A DNA stretch of 64,000 nt from assembly GCA_024761205.1 (NCBI GenBank), contig JAMASS010000007.1, forward strand, positions 62,001-126,000. The letters run 5' to 3'. Of this stretch, positions 1 through 9,687 are shown one piece after another. Position 1 is the stretch's first letter; each line of letters starts with the position of its first letter. Origin of the DNA: Limisphaerales bacterium (GTDB lineage: Bacteria > Verrucomicrobiota > Verrucomicrobiia > Limisphaerales > AAA164-E04). The notes below the pieces were generated by a model. It ran no database searches. It was not told the origin of the DNA and was given only the letters and a program-made list of their open reading frames with translations. A program made the translations under genes and the position numbers.

Positions 1-1110
1 ACTCGCCAACTGGACATTTACGTCGTTTTGTGAAACCTCAAGATAGATTGAGAGGATCGATGAGTTGAGGTAGAGAAGCAGGCCCGCTTTGACTAGTAAC
101 GATTTTTCGCAACCTAGCGGTCCAATAGATCATTCCCACGCGCAGGGCATCCCGATTCTGACTTTCCAAAAACGGACGCTTTCAGAAAGCCGATGCCAGT
201 CTCTTGGGGTCTGGCAAAAGTTGAAGAAAAAACTCCGCTTCTTCCTCATCAAAAGATTGCAGCCCTCTAGAAACCGCGATGACGCGAGAATTCTTGGCCT
301 GCTCGGTTTAGTGAAGAAAATGCTGAAGATCATCGGTGGACACCTTGGCGCTTTCATACTTATCCTCAAGCAAGCGAGCTATATCCCTGAGACAGATCCG
401 TTCGGGCTCCCCCGAACGGCAGGAAGGTTTCCAGGGATAACACGGTTAAGAATCTTGCATCGGGCACCATGAAAATGGCCGCTGCCGAGTCAGGAGTTCA
501 TATAGAACAGCTCCTAGGCTAAAAATGTCAGAACGTGATTCCACCAAATAATCTTCACCCCTTACTTGTTCCAGACTCATGTACGCGGGCGTTCCGACAA
601 CAGTGAAGTTTTTGACAAAATATCCCTCCAGCGTGCAATGCTAAAATTGATGATTTGTGGATACTCCTTTTTTGTCGATGAGGGTGTTTGTCGGCTTGAT
701 CCAGCAATCTAGTTGGAGACCACGTAGCACCCTTCATTGGCTCTACCCCAATCGTACACAGATAACATACCGGGGTGATCATCCAGCGCCACCGGCATAC
801 GGGCTTCTTTCTCGAATGAAGCGCCCGGAGTAATAATTACCCAAGCGAGACACTTTGACGGCGACAGCTTGCGCGAGTCGTTCATCGTAACCTAATAGCC
901 CTCAGCTACCCCTGTGCCCCAGGTCTTGTCGATTCGGCATCTGCCACCTATTCGTTTGGGAGGGGGTTCCGCATCGGAATCAAAAGCATCGCCATTGGGA
1001 TCGTGTTCCAATTTTTCGGTGTCTTCACTGCCTGAAGGGCTCAACACACTACTCTTATTGATTGACGGGAGCGAGGTTGGATCCTTGCAGACTGATTCCT
1101 GAAACATCCC
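1..1110 (-). pseudogene. Decayed Ser/Thr protein kinase fused to a STAND NTPase (cut by the window edge)
   Basis: Reading the minus strand through all three frames recovers, in order, a Hanks-type kinase followed by a P-loop NTPase. Kinase relics are RIGGRCRIDK (about 925-960), the lysine segment VAVKVSR (845-889), HPGMLSVYDWGR (711-785), a catalytic-loop relic KPTNTLID (about 660-690), [10 protein letters not shown] (about 565-597) and [14 protein letters not shown] (493-535). Then come FDEEEAEFFLQLLP (206-254) and a Walker A relic GPLGCEKSLLVKAG (about 84-125). This order is typical of kinase-nSTAND signalling proteins of planctomycetes and verrucomicrobia. Several stops and frameshifts interrupt it, and the second Walker glycine has become Glu, so it is dead. 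The rest lies left of the window. Confidence 0.8.
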
Positions 1111-1989
1111 GCACATTCGTTTCCTATTTCTAGTTTGTGACGCCGGGAGACACTTCCCGTTACCATGCGCAGGGTGCCGACATAGGATTGCGGCTTGAAA
1201 AATCTGGATTCTCCGAACAATAACAAAGCAAGTAACTGCCAGACCGAACCCTGGAATTCCAACGTCTGTCTTCTCTTCGCCTAGAACGAATGAGTGCAAG
1301 GTCAGGGAGCGCAGGGCAGGCTCTGAAGGGCGTTAGCGAAAACTCGGTTTCATTTATTTTTGGACTAAAATGCTACGTTCTATAGGCAGCGGATTGGAAA
1401 CCAGCATCTGCGGAAATCACCGGTAAAAGACCTAGTATAGACCGAACGTCAGCGGTCTGTCATTGCAGGAAATCCCTCAGTCGCGGGAAGCATTTGATCA
1501 CAAACTGCCCTGTAGTGTAGCTGAATCAAATATGAGTGGACCATTTTGCTCTTAAGTGCCGATACGGAAAACGTGCTCGCTCCTAGCGCTCCTCCTATCT
1601 CAACTTGTTCAGAAACACCCATGATTTTGCAGACGATTGATTTTCTACGCCCAGTTGCGGAAGAATATTGCTCACTTACTTTGATCGTTTTTCTGTGACA
1701 TTCAGTTCCTTCGTGATATGCTTACTTATTCTCCCTCTCCCCAAAACGACCTCACGCATAACTTATATTCTCTGCATGACAATTCAAACAGACTTCATGC
1801 GCCACACAGAAAACAATGGCTTTATTTTCGACAAAAGCACCAAGTCCTTTCTTTTGGAGGGCGTGTTGCGGTTGCAACCACAGAGTCAACCTTCGTTCCT
1901 CCCGATTTTGATCGTCGAGGATTAAAATTCCGTAACCCTTAACAAAATATAAAGATGATCCCAAGATGCCGCTTTCTCGGTGCCTTCTC
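1111..1989. other. Stretch without a recognisable gene
   Basis: No frame here shows a recognisable family. A hydrophobic minus-strand run (PGFGLAVTCFVIV, near 1,215-1,255) could be a relic of a C-terminal membrane anchor. A CLNCH string read on the minus strand near 1,790 resembles a haem c motif but has no supporting context. The stretch lies between two decayed signalling genes and is probably decayed sequence too. Confidence 0.4.
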
Positions 1990-2330
1990 TGATTGTCGTA
2001 TCAAAATCTTCGGATCAACTATCAGTAGTCGGACTGATAGAACGAAACGTAAAGGTGTTGAGTGTGATTTCGATGGAATCGCCGTCCACCAGTCTCGTGA
2101 TTTCCGAATTAAAACTCCGTTGACTTGGCTTCCATTGGCTTCCCCGCAATCAATCAGCTAAACTCCGTTCGGCTCAAATTCTTGGATCACCGCATGCCAT
2201 CGCGACACTTTCTTGTCATTCAGTACGATGTTATTGGCCAGCAATTTCTCGATAAAAGGCATCAATTTCCCAACGTGAGCCGTTATTCGATTCGACCCAA
2301 GCGGTTATAGCTCGCTGCTGTTATCGCTTA
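1990..2330 (-). pseudogene. Decayed FHA (forkhead-associated) domain gene
   Basis: FHA domains bind phosphothreonine peptides and often work with Ser/Thr kinases. On the minus strand 2,162-2,236 reads NNIVLNDKKVSRWHAVIQ, followed after a stop by LIDCGEANGSQVNG (about 2,110-2,158). After a frame change, RLVDGDSIEITLNTFTFR follows (2,044-2,100). These match the FHA core order of NDIVL, the SRxHA motif, the G-S/A-NGxxVNG motif and the final L-x-DGDxI strand. A TAG and at least one frameshift break it. It lies upstream, on the same strand, of the kinase-STAND relic, so the two may have been one phospho-signalling locus. Any domain fused to the FHA is not recognisable. Confidence 0.75.
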
Positions 2331-3095
2331 TCAAATCACAGCTCTCGCATCGAGCCTTATGCAAATCTTTCTTTTACTCACAGGTGCGCTGTTTCTCATT
2401 GAGATCGTGAGTATTTCTTCAGCGTGAGGCGAGACGGGAAGTTTAGGAGGACTGTTTTTGAACCGTCCGACGGAACACCTAGGCCTGTAACATTGGATTT
2501 GCTGATTTGCGACTCTTGCGACGATCGTTGGTGTCTACTGTGGCTGTGTCCACTCTCAATTGAAAGGCCGTTCCCGAAAGATATATGTATCTTTTTAAAG
2601 AGCTTAAGAAAACTGGGCATCACCCCGATTTCTGGAGAGCACTATTCGCCTCCTCGATCTTGTTCATGGTAGTCTACTCCTCCCGCGATAAACAACCGGA
2701 TCCGTCCTTGGGCTGTTGTTTACGTTTGAGAGTATTTCTTTTGCAACAAAGTCCTGGAAGCAAAGAGAGAAGCAGGGGGGATAAGATTGGCCTTCTGATC
2801 ATTGCAGTGCTGCACGCGCTAGTTTTATAATTCACCCACTAACGATACCCAAGCAAAGCTACCAGATAGCCACCGAACTCAGCAAAAACACTGAGTATCT
2901 GGTCGAGGATACGAAGGGGACTGTATCTCAAGGCATCAGGTGACTTCTACGCAGAGCAGAATCCCGGCTAAATTGGCAAGTAAACGGATTACCCGCGTTG
3001 AACAGCGTCAATCTTTACCTCGTTAGAGGAAGCAGAGCTAGGTTCGCAGAAAGTCGTCTGGTGAGAAAAACTGCGGGTGTGAGGCACACCTTGGG
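2331..3095. other. Stretch with unidentified coding relics
   Basis: Plus-strand fragments such as EYFFSVRRDGKFRR (about 2,408-2,450) and ELKKTGHHPDFWRALFASS (about 2,600-2,655), with a hydrophobic run just after, look like shifted pieces of a single protein. I cannot name the family. No intact gene, RNA gene or repeat was seen. Confidence 0.35.
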
Positions 3096-3392
3096 AATCA
3101 GGGAATAATCGTCATCGCCACCGACGCTCTCAAATCATCCTTTGTAAATCACCAGCTTATTCCGCTCGAGAGATGCGGAACAGGGCGAATGGAACAAATG
3201 CGAGAATCTCTGTTTCGCTAGGTCCTCGGCCATGAAGTTGCGCACGTAATTTTGGGCCACGATGCAACATGCTTCGAAAGCGGCTCGTTGTTGGAGTCAA
3301 TACCAGTGGACGCTTGGATATGCTCAGACCTTCTAGATTCGTCTTACACGTGTGCTCCGAAGTCATTGTTGCCGTTTTGCCAAAGCAGATGA
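3096..3392 (+). pseudogene. Relic of an HExxH metallopeptidase (M48-like)
   Basis: One plus-strand frame reads NQGIIVIATDAL, then an in-frame TAG, then VLGHEVAHVILGHDA (about 3,222-3,266), ending at a TGA at 3,390-3,392. The LGHExAHxxxGH pattern is the zinc-binding signature of M48-type membrane-associated metallopeptidases, and a hydrophobic strand about 40 residues before it is also usual in that family. The N-terminal part is not recognisable. The stop just before the active site makes it a pseudogene. The exact family is inferred from the motif alone. Confidence 0.6.
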
Positions 3393-3399
3393 AAATATA

Positions 3400-3761
3400 C
3401 GCTTAGGATTTAGAGGCTTTAATGAGTTGGAATGAAATTGCTGTTGTGGGGATGAATTTGATTAAGGCCATGGAAAAATTTTCCCGATCAAGCGCTCCGC
3501 ATTAGCCACTTGGAGTGCACTTGGTGGGGCGATGCCTCCCCAATGTCCGCTTTGTCAAAGCAAACAGGGGGCTTGCAAGTGGGCGTTGCAAAAGATTGGG
3601 CGGTGAAATTGCCATGCCGGCCGCAGCAACTTCAACGTGTTTTCGAGGAGGATCTTTCAAAAGACAAAACCCCATTGCCAAAATGGTTTGCCGCCATCGC
3701 CCTGCTGCTCAACGCCAAGAAAAGCCGGTCAAACTTCTTAAGCCTCTAAATCCTAATTGCG
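3400..3761 (+). mobile_element. Short non-autonomous IS1595-like element with both inverted repeats
   Basis: The ends carry a perfect 17-nt inverted repeat: TTAGGATTTAGAGGCTT at 3,403-3,419, with its complement at 3,740-3,756. A further ACGC pairing extends it with a 2-nt offset. Inside (about 3,540-3,735) are shifted pieces of an IS1595-type transposase N-terminus: the zinc-ribbon start CPLCQSK, RWNCHxxRSNFNVFS and the TPLPKWFAAIALLLNAKKS segment. The catalytic DDE part is absent, so it could only move with a transposase supplied elsewhere. A related truncated copy lies at 27,138-27,383 on the other strand. About 105 bp ahead of CPLCQSK has no counterpart in that copy. Confidence 0.75.
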
Positions 3762-3809
3762 TTTTGTTTTGCGCGATCTATCTTCCTGCCTAAGGTTTGG
3801 TCAGCGCAT

Positions 3810-5489
3810 ATGCCTGACAAACTCAACTGGAATAGTCGACGGCTCACGACTTCATCAAACGCGGCTATCACCGCCTTCTTACACGGCCTTAAGTGGAGCG
3901 ACGCAGAATTCGATCGCCCGATCATTGCCGTCGGCGCGCCGGAACTAGACCTCAATCTTTGCAACCGTGGCAGCCATGAATCGGCCCAAGCCGTCATCGA
4001 TGGTTGCGAAGAGGAAGCAATTCACGCCTATAAGTGCGGTCTCCCCGGCATCAGCGACAATCTTACGCAAGGAATCGAAGGTGGTCGTTACTCCCTCCCC
4101 TCACGCGACGCCATTGCCGACAACTTTGCCGCTATGGCCTCGGCGCATTGCTTCGACGGCATGATTGGCATTCACTTCTGCGACAAGAACTTTCCCGGCT
4201 TAGCCATTGCTTTGGCACGCAACAATTTCCCCGGCCTAATCTTTAGCGGCGGGAGTATCTACCCTGGGCAACATAACGGTCAGCCGACAACGATTCTGTC
4301 CGCTTACGATGCTCAGGCGGCGGCCCAACAAGGTGCGTTATCTCAGGAAGAATCCAACAAGATTATTCGAACCGCTTGTCCCGGGCGAGGTGGATGCGGA
4401 CTGATGGCAACTTTCAACACGATGGCCATGGCCGGCGAAGCAATCGGCCTTATCCCTCCCTCCAGCGCGTCCATTCACGCGGAAGATCCGGAGAAACCGA
4501 ATGATCTCAAACGCGCCGGCCAACTGATCAAGAGGCTCATTCAAAAAGATATTCGTCCACGAAACATCCTGACCAAACAGGCATTCGAGAACGCCATGAA
4601 GACCGTGGTCACCATTGGCGGTTCCACCAACGCCACGCTGCACCTCCTCGCCCTGGCTCATGAGGCTGGTGTCACTTTCACCATGAAGGATATTCAACGG
4701 ATCGCTCGCGAGACGCCCGTTTTGTGCAACTTTGCACCGCGAGGCTCCTTTAACATGATTGATTTACATCGCATCGGCGGTACTCCGGTTCTGTTCCGTC
4801 ACTTGATCCGATCCGGCATCCTCAACGGTGATTGCCTCACCGTCACCGGCGATAACTTGGCCGCCAATTACGCCGATGCGCCTGCCTTGCCACCGGACCA
4901 AGAATTGGTCGCGCCGGCGGAGGCGCCGTTCAAAGAATATGCCGATATGCAAGTCTGCTTCGGGAATCTAGCCCCTGAGGGAATCGTCTTTAAGGTCTCC
5001 AGTTTACAAACACCGGAGTTCGCTGGAGAAGCCATCTGCTTTGAAAAGGGTGATCAAGTCGTTGACGCTGCAACCGCCGGAAAGATCCAACCCGGACACG
5101 TCGTCGTGATGCGCTATCAGGGTCCTGTCGGTTCCCCTGGCATGCCCGAACTCCTGATCGCTTCCTCCGCCCTTTCAACGCCTCAGCTCAACGGCAAAGT
5201 GGCCCTGGTCTGTGACGGTCGCGTCTCGGGCGTCGCACACGGAGCCATCGGCGTCCATTGCTCACCAGAAGCCGTCGTCGGCGGCCCGATCGCCGCCGTC
5301 CAAGACGGCGACCGCATCAGCTTTAACCTCCTCAAAGGCCAAATCTATCTCCACATCAGTGACCAAGAGATTGCAGATCGACTGCAGCAATGGGAGAAGC
5401 GTCCCCTGCCCGCTGAAACTGACCCCTACCTCAAACGCTACGCAGCATTGGTTTCACAAGCCAGTCAGGGCTGCATTTTACAGGCCTAG
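3810..5489 (+). CDS. ilvD: Dihydroxy-acid dehydratase
   Basis: This 559-residue protein belongs to the IlvD/Edd family. It dehydrates 2,3-dihydroxy-3-methylvalerate and -isovalerate to the keto acids in isoleucine, valine and pantothenate synthesis. The three cluster-binding cysteines of the family are present: NLCNRG (C51), HFCDKNFPG (C124) and [10 protein letters not shown] (about residue 195). [12 protein letters not shown] and the C-terminal DGRVSG...SPEA block are also there. Length is normal for the family. The ATG at 3,810 is the first in frame. The gene stands alone, directly after the IS-like element. Some family members act on sugar acids, so substrate is inferred; the branched-chain role is the usual one. 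Confidence 0.9.
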   Translation: MPDKLNWNSRRLTTSSNAAITAFLHGLKWSDAEFDRPIIAVGAPELDLNLCNRGSHESAQAVIDGCEEEAIHAYKCGLPGISDNLTQGIEGGRYSLPSRDAIADNFAAMASAHCFDGMIGIHFCDKNFPGLAIALARNNFPGLIFSGGSIYPGQHNGQPTTILSAYDAQAAAQQGALSQEESNKIIRTACPGRGGCGLMATFNTMAMAGEAIGLIPPSSASIHAEDPEKPNDLKRAGQLIKRLIQKDIRPRNILTKQAFENAMKTVVTIGGSTNATLHLLALAHEAGVTFTMKDIQRIARETPVLCNFAPRGSFNMIDLHRIGGTPVLFRHLIRSGILNGDCLTVTGDNLAANYADAPALPPDQELVAPAEAPFKEYADMQVCFGNLAPEGIVFKVSSLQTPEFAGEAICFEKGDQVVDAATAGKIQPGHVVVMRYQGPVGSPGMPELLIASSALSTPQLNGKVALVCDGRVSGVAHGAIGVHCSPEAVVGGPIAAVQDGDRISFNLLKGQIYLHISDQEIADRLQQWEKRPLPAETDPYLKRYAALVSQASQGCILQA

Positions 5490-6858
5490 GCAAAACTGCA
5501 TTCTCCATGGTAGCGATGAATGATTCACACCGACAACCAAGGCCGTTAATTGCCCTTCTTAAGTTCGCATTCACCGCCACAGCCATGCCGAATCTGCAAG
5601 CGGCGATCGCCAATCAATATGGACACGAAGGAATTTCGATTCCCGTTGCAGCGGACGACGAACCGAACTTGGGTACTTATGTGTTGGCTCAAGGTTTTGG
5701 CTAGTTTGGCGTAGCTCCGGCGAATAAGCTAGTGGAGGACCTTTTGCTCCTTGGCGTCCGGCACCAGCTCGTAGACTTGCACGCCTTGATGGGTTGGTCC
5801 TGTCCGTTGGAGTTTTTTGCCAGCCGTAGGGGATAGTTCCTCTTACTGGCCCATGCTGTCTGGGAGTGTGCAGGTGTTACGCATGGCCGAGCGTGTTGAG
5901 GATGCGTTGGCGAATCGCGCCTCGCTCAAATTCCGCGAATACCGCCAAGGAGGCCAACAAACAACTTCCCCAAGGCTGGGGCCTTTGTCAATAATGTTGC
6001 CCTCCAAGTTCACCAAGTGGACGGACACACCTAGATCATGGGCACCCAGGATGATGTTTAGCATGTCCCCCTCTAACCTCTCCTTACCTTGTCAACCGAT
6101 GGAAACACGAGGTTCGTGATCTCGCCCTGCTTCATTGCTTTTCAGCAACTCGGATCTGTTGTCTCTTTTTTCTCACAAGCGGTGTCGCCAGACTTGCCCG
6201 GGTCCGTGTATCTGCCTGGGTTCTTGGATTCAGGGCGTCCCGCTCGCACCATGTGCTGGTGGGAATAGTCAGCACATGGGGCGATTTGTAATTGAACCTC
6301 TTGTCGGGTGGTGGAGCCCCGGATGTAGATGGCGACTTTTCTCGTTTTTGTTTTGCTCCTGTTTTCTTCCTTGTTGGGTGGTGTCGTTCATTGGTGGCGA
6401 GCAATCTCGTCGATGACTCACTAGGCGGCAGTCTCCTCGGTGTCACGGCCCGCCGCACTAGTTCCTCGATGTTGTGTTCAAGCGATGACGATTGAACGGC
6501 CCACTGCTCAATGTCTGCTATGCCGGGTTTCCCCATGTAATTATCATCCGCCAGGTTGTTCTTCGAGGTTTGAAAAGCAGCGAGCGTGTTCTCAAGTTGG
6601 GCCACCGCACGGGGTCTAGTCAACCCGTGAATCAATTTCGAAACAGACCGGAAGAAACAGAATATGAGGTTCTCCACTGTGCTTTCAGAAATGAGGCCGA
6701 CTGCTACTCGAATCAGCACCCTGGTATTCCACAGATCTTCTAAAGGTTCGGTGAAACTGATTGGAAGGAACCCTCAAAAACGTGCTGGCGCGTTCAAGTG
6801 CAGAGCTATTGACCGAGACGACAATCTGGCTTAACCTCGCGCCTAGAATTCAGTTTAG
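5490..6858. other. 1.4-kb stretch without a confident gene
   Basis: No frame shows a recognisable family. Minus-strand pieces such as HLVNLEGNIIDKGPSLGEVV (about 5,965-6,025) and GVQVYELVPDAKEQKVL (about 5,740-5,790) look protein-like and may be relics of one minus-strand gene. A 195-residue minus-strand frame at 6,132-6,719 has a plausible helical middle (LENTLAAFQTSKNNLADD), but its second half is basic and low in complexity. I treat it as unproven. Confidence 0.4.
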
Positions 6859-7683
6859 TTGATCATGAGAACCTCCTCCATCTCAGAATCATTCGCAGCG
6901 GTGAAAACAAAACTATCTCGCGGTTTTACCCTAATCGAATTGCTGGTTGTCATCGCCGTTATCGCGATTCTCGCCGGCATGCTGCTCCCTGCACTCAGCA
7001 AAGCCAAGGCCAAGGCCACTCAGGTCCTCTGCATGAGCAATGAAAAACAATGGGGCATCGCTCTCGAAATGTACGCCGGAGACAATGACAACTCGTTCCC
7101 GGACAACACAGACGGCCGACACCTAAGTTGGATGGGACGCACCATGAGAAACTTCTGGAAAAACTACCTCATCGAATCGAAGGAGACGAAAAACGAGAAA
7201 GGCAAATTTCACGTTATATTCTGTCCCACTGACAAATGGCACCGCGTGGCTGATCTTTGGAGAAACGACGACCCAGACCCTGAGCAAATCTTAACCGGCT
7301 TCTTTTATCTCCCCGGACGCACCCTCAACACCGCCAACTACGATGTTACCGGAGTCAAGGAATGGGTGACTCGAAAGAAAATGGGTGGTCCCTTCAAGAA
7401 CGCACCCGTCCTGATCGACCGGCTCCAAGGGCTCGGCAACTGGAACCCTCGGAACAACAGCGGCAAAGTCAATTGGTTTGTGGACAGTAACGGCAAGAAA
7501 GTTCCTACCGCGACCCATCGGAACAAAGATGCTTCACCAAGGGGGGGAAACTTTCTCTTTGAAGACGGCCATGTTGAGTGGCACAACTTCAACATCACTG
7601 ACGCCCGCAACTCGATTGATCTGGGAGCCACCGTGGGTCAATGGTTGTGCTTCTACAAACTTCCTGGCCTTACCGAAGAGTAA
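6859..7683 (+). CDS. Prepilin-type protein with N-terminal methylation/cleavage motif
   Basis: This 274-residue protein starts with a short leader and the [32 protein letters not shown] segment (split here: [10 protein letters not shown], then [20 protein letters not shown]). That is the type IV/type II pseudopilin processing site and transmembrane helix. The rest is a globular domain ending in an aromatic H-x-DG type block, [11 protein letters not shown], typical of the many pseudopilin-like proteins of verrucomicrobia and planctomycetes. It is processed by a prepilin peptidase and held in the inner membrane. Individual roles are unknown in these large paralogue sets. It stands alone; two decayed relatives lie at 18,571-19,279 and 31,663-32,335. 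Confidence 0.88.
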   Translation: MIMRTSSISESFAAVKTKLSRGFTLIELLVVIAVIAILAGMLLPALSKAKAKATQVLCMSNEKQWGIALEMYAGDNDNSFPDNTDGRHLSWMGRTMRNFWKNYLIESKETKNEKGKFHVIFCPTDKWHRVADLWRNDDPDPEQILTGFFYLPGRTLNTANYDVTGVKEWVTRKKMGGPFKNAPVLIDRLQGLGNWNPRNNSGKVNWFVDSNGKKVPTATHRNKDASPRGGNFLFEDGHVEWHNFNITDARNSIDLGATVGQWLCFYKLPGLTEE

Positions 7684-7699
7684 CACCAGACTATCAAAA

Positions 7700-7745
7700 G
7701 TGGGGTGAGACTCCGTCGAGTCGGCCTCCTTCGCCGGGCTGCGGG
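7700..7745 (+). repeat. REP-like intergenic repeat, copy 1
   Basis: The core reads GTGGGGTGAGACTCCGTCGA followed by a GC-rich segment. It starts 17 nt after the stop of the pseudopilin gene. Related copies lie at 29,621, 45,598 and 54,201 (plus strand) and 54,303 (inverted). Confidence 0.5.
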
Positions 7746-7872
7746 AGCAGGATGCCCGTCTACCAAATGCCTCGTGAAAAAGGATGTATCCCCTTGCCAC
7801 AACTCGGTGCCCCCCACGTTAGCTTTGAGATGGACTTTGAGACAGAGCCCTGCCGACGATAACCCAACCCGT

Positions 7873-8700
7873 TCAGTCACGACCAACCGTCAGCACCGAG
7901 AACCGGCGTCTGGCAATCAATCGGTCAATCGCATCACGCTCGAGAACGATCACGCGCCCCGCTTCAATCCCCAACACCTCGACGCTGGAGTCCAAACAAG
8001 CTTCGATTGTTGACACTCCGATACATGGGATATCGAAGCGCATATCATGATCCTCCTTGGCCACCTTAACAGCCACCGCCCCTCCCTTCTTGCCCGCCAA
8101 CTCTCCACCGCGGCGCAGGCATCGATCCGTTCCCTCAAAGCCCTCCACAGCGAGAACCACCCCCCTCTTCACCACGACGCTTTGCCCAATCTCAAGACGA
8201 GAGACCGCCTTCGCCAGCCTCAATCCAAATGCTAAATCTTCCTGTTGATCCGTCAATAGACGGGGGCCGATCAAGAACCCAGCACCCGGCATCAGTGAAC
8301 TCAACCAAGGAGTCGCCCTTATCAACTCGATTCCGTCCTTCTTCAATTCATCGGCGATCCCGCCAAAGATCGTATGTGCGTTCTTCTCCTTCAACCGAAG
8401 CAGCAAAGCCGCAGCCCGCAGGTCAGGACGCACATTGAACAGATTCTTCGGCGCGATCTGCCCCCCCATGACACACTGCGTGATACCGAAACGCTTAAAC
8501 GCACGAATCATCTTGGAGAGCTGGCCGACACGGACATAGGTGATTTCATCCACAAGATCCTCCAATGCTGAGTCCGTCTCCCCCTCAAACCCCACCGCCA
8601 CCAGTCGGCCGACGCCTCCAGCACGCGCCAAACGCGCAATCTCCAGTGGCAATGACCGACTCCCCGCAATGATCCCCAGTGATTCCAACGCCAAACCCAT
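7873..8700 (-). CDS. lpxI: UDP-2,3-diacylglucosamine diphosphatase LpxI
   Basis: The 275-residue product matches the LpxI (DUF1009) family, which hydrolyses UDP-2,3-diacylglucosamine to lipid X and UMP in lipid A synthesis at the inner face of the membrane. Visible family blocks are the N-terminal LGIIAGSRSLPLEIA, GITQCVMGGQIAPKNLF, LMPGAGFLIG and the C-terminal DMRFDIPCIGVSTIEACL, where the DxRxDxP-type catalytic region lies. Length is normal. LpxI replaces LpxH in many non-gamma-proteobacterial Gram-negatives, so this implies a lipopolysaccharide-bearing outer membrane. The gene runs opposite to the small membrane protein at 8,826. Confidence 0.9.
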   Translation of the reverse strand: MGLALESLGIIAGSRSLPLEIARLARAGGVGRLVAVGFEGETDSALEDLVDEITYVRVGQLSKMIRAFKRFGITQCVMGGQIAPKNLFNVRPDLRAAALLLRLKEKNAHTIFGGIADELKKDGIELIRATPWLSSLMPGAGFLIGPRLLTDQQEDLAFGLRLAKAVSRLEIGQSVVVKRGVVLAVEGFEGTDRCLRRGGELAGKKGGAVAVKVAKEDHDMRFDIPCIGVSTIEACLDSSVEVLGIEAGRVIVLERDAIDRLIARRRFSVLTVGRD

Positions 8701-8825
8701 GCCCTAACCCTACTGAATCATCCCATAACAAGAAATCCCCAAAACCTCTGCGTCTGTGCGTGAGATTTCCTTACCCACCGTTTCTGTCATTGCCAACACC
8801 ATCGAAACTGGCACCATTGCTGCCG

Positions 8826-9158
8826 ATGCGCCGCTACGCCATCCACACGCTCAACATCAGCCTCCTCATTATCATTGTCATCGGCGTTCCGGCTGCCACA
8901 AGTATTCGTCTCGGTTCTATCCAAATCAGTTCCCGGCCAGCCAACGAGACGGTCACTCTCGCCGCTCTCCTCATCACCGCAATTTTCAATGGATTCGCGA
9001 GCATCGCTCTCGCCCCAAAATCAGGAGAAAAGATTCTCTGGCGCAACTGGGCAATCACCGCTGCGGGTCTGCTTGGGTTTTACCTGGCACTCTACGCAAA
9101 GTTCGTCCATTTCCAATGGCTGAAACAAGGGCTTCTGTGGTTGAAATCACTCCTCTAA
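8826..9158 (+). CDS. Small membrane protein, three predicted helices
   Basis: I chose the ATG at 8,826 because the in-frame sequence upstream is proline-rich and non-protein-like. From there the 110-residue product begins MRRYAIHTLNISLLIIIVIG. It has three hydrophobic segments: SLLIIIVIGVPA near the start, LAALLITAIFNGFASIAL in the middle and WAITAAGLLGFYLALY near the end. No family is recognised. It is divergent from lpxI, with about 125 bp between the starts, so the two may share a promoter region. Confidence 0.55.
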   Translation: MRRYAIHTLNISLLIIIVIGVPAATSIRLGSIQISSRPANETVTLAALLITAIFNGFASIALAPKSGEKILWRNWAITAAGLLGFYLALYAKFVHFQWLKQGLLWLKSLL

Positions 9159-9226
9159 GACCTGAGCTCAAGCGCATCAGCCACAAATAGCTACCATGGC
9201 CTTTGCACCACCAACCAGCGCAATCC

Positions 9227-9586
9227 ATAACGCCGCCGCTAAGGCATTTTTTTGAAACCGCCCTAGGCCTTGAAGCCCCTCCACCGCCCTAGCAACATCG
9301 ACGTCCAAGCCGCCTGACTCTGCACCGCCCTGATCAGGAACTGCACATCGTGGAATGCCAGAAATTCGAATCCTCACCCTACAAGCGAGAATTCCGTCGC
9401 CACATGATATCAACACCCCCCCCTCGCCGAATTCTCCTCCCTCAAAGAACGGCTCACCCAAAAAACGGTGCTGAAATCATTCCGCCCCAACGTGAGGCCC
9501 CCTTCGAGCGCTTTTTCTTCCGCAATCCCAACGGCTGCATCTTCAAAGTCATTCCCACTGAACGCCAATCCAAAAGCAATCCCTAA
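9227..9586 (+). pseudogene. Broken VOC-fold (glyoxalase/bleomycin resistance type) gene
   Basis: One frame reads RHFFETALGLEAPPP, a TAG, then LHRPDQELHIVE, and ends with PFERFFFRNPNGCIFKVIP. These resemble the FYxxxLGLE start, the central beta strand and the DPxGNxxE end of small VOC-domain proteins. The end normally supplies a metal-ligand Glu, and here it reads PNGCIFKV. A second frame over 9,400-9,470 reads TPSLAEFSSLKERL, which fits the middle of such a protein, so at least one frameshift is present beside the stop. Function was probably a dioxygenase, isomerase or resistance protein and cannot be narrowed further. Confidence 0.55.
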
Positions 9587-9687
9587 AAATCCTCCGTTCT
9601 CTCCGCTTCCTCCTTGTTCAAACAAAAAAAGTATTTTTCCATATTTAGTCTTTTAGGAGCCCCTTCACTTCTTGTATCACACCCTGA

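Noticed and set aside
398-419. Hairpin CCGTTCGG-GCTCCC-CCGAACGG as a terminator
   Set aside because: It lies inside the kinase-STAND relic and is not followed by a U run.
1752-1964. CLNCH read on the minus strand as a cytochrome relic
   Set aside because: A single motif without family context, unlike the cluster at 30,390-31,580.
6132-6719. 195-residue open frame on the minus strand
   Set aside because: The first half is plausible but the second half is basic, low-complexity text with no family and no clear ribosome site; kept only as a note in the intergenic entry.
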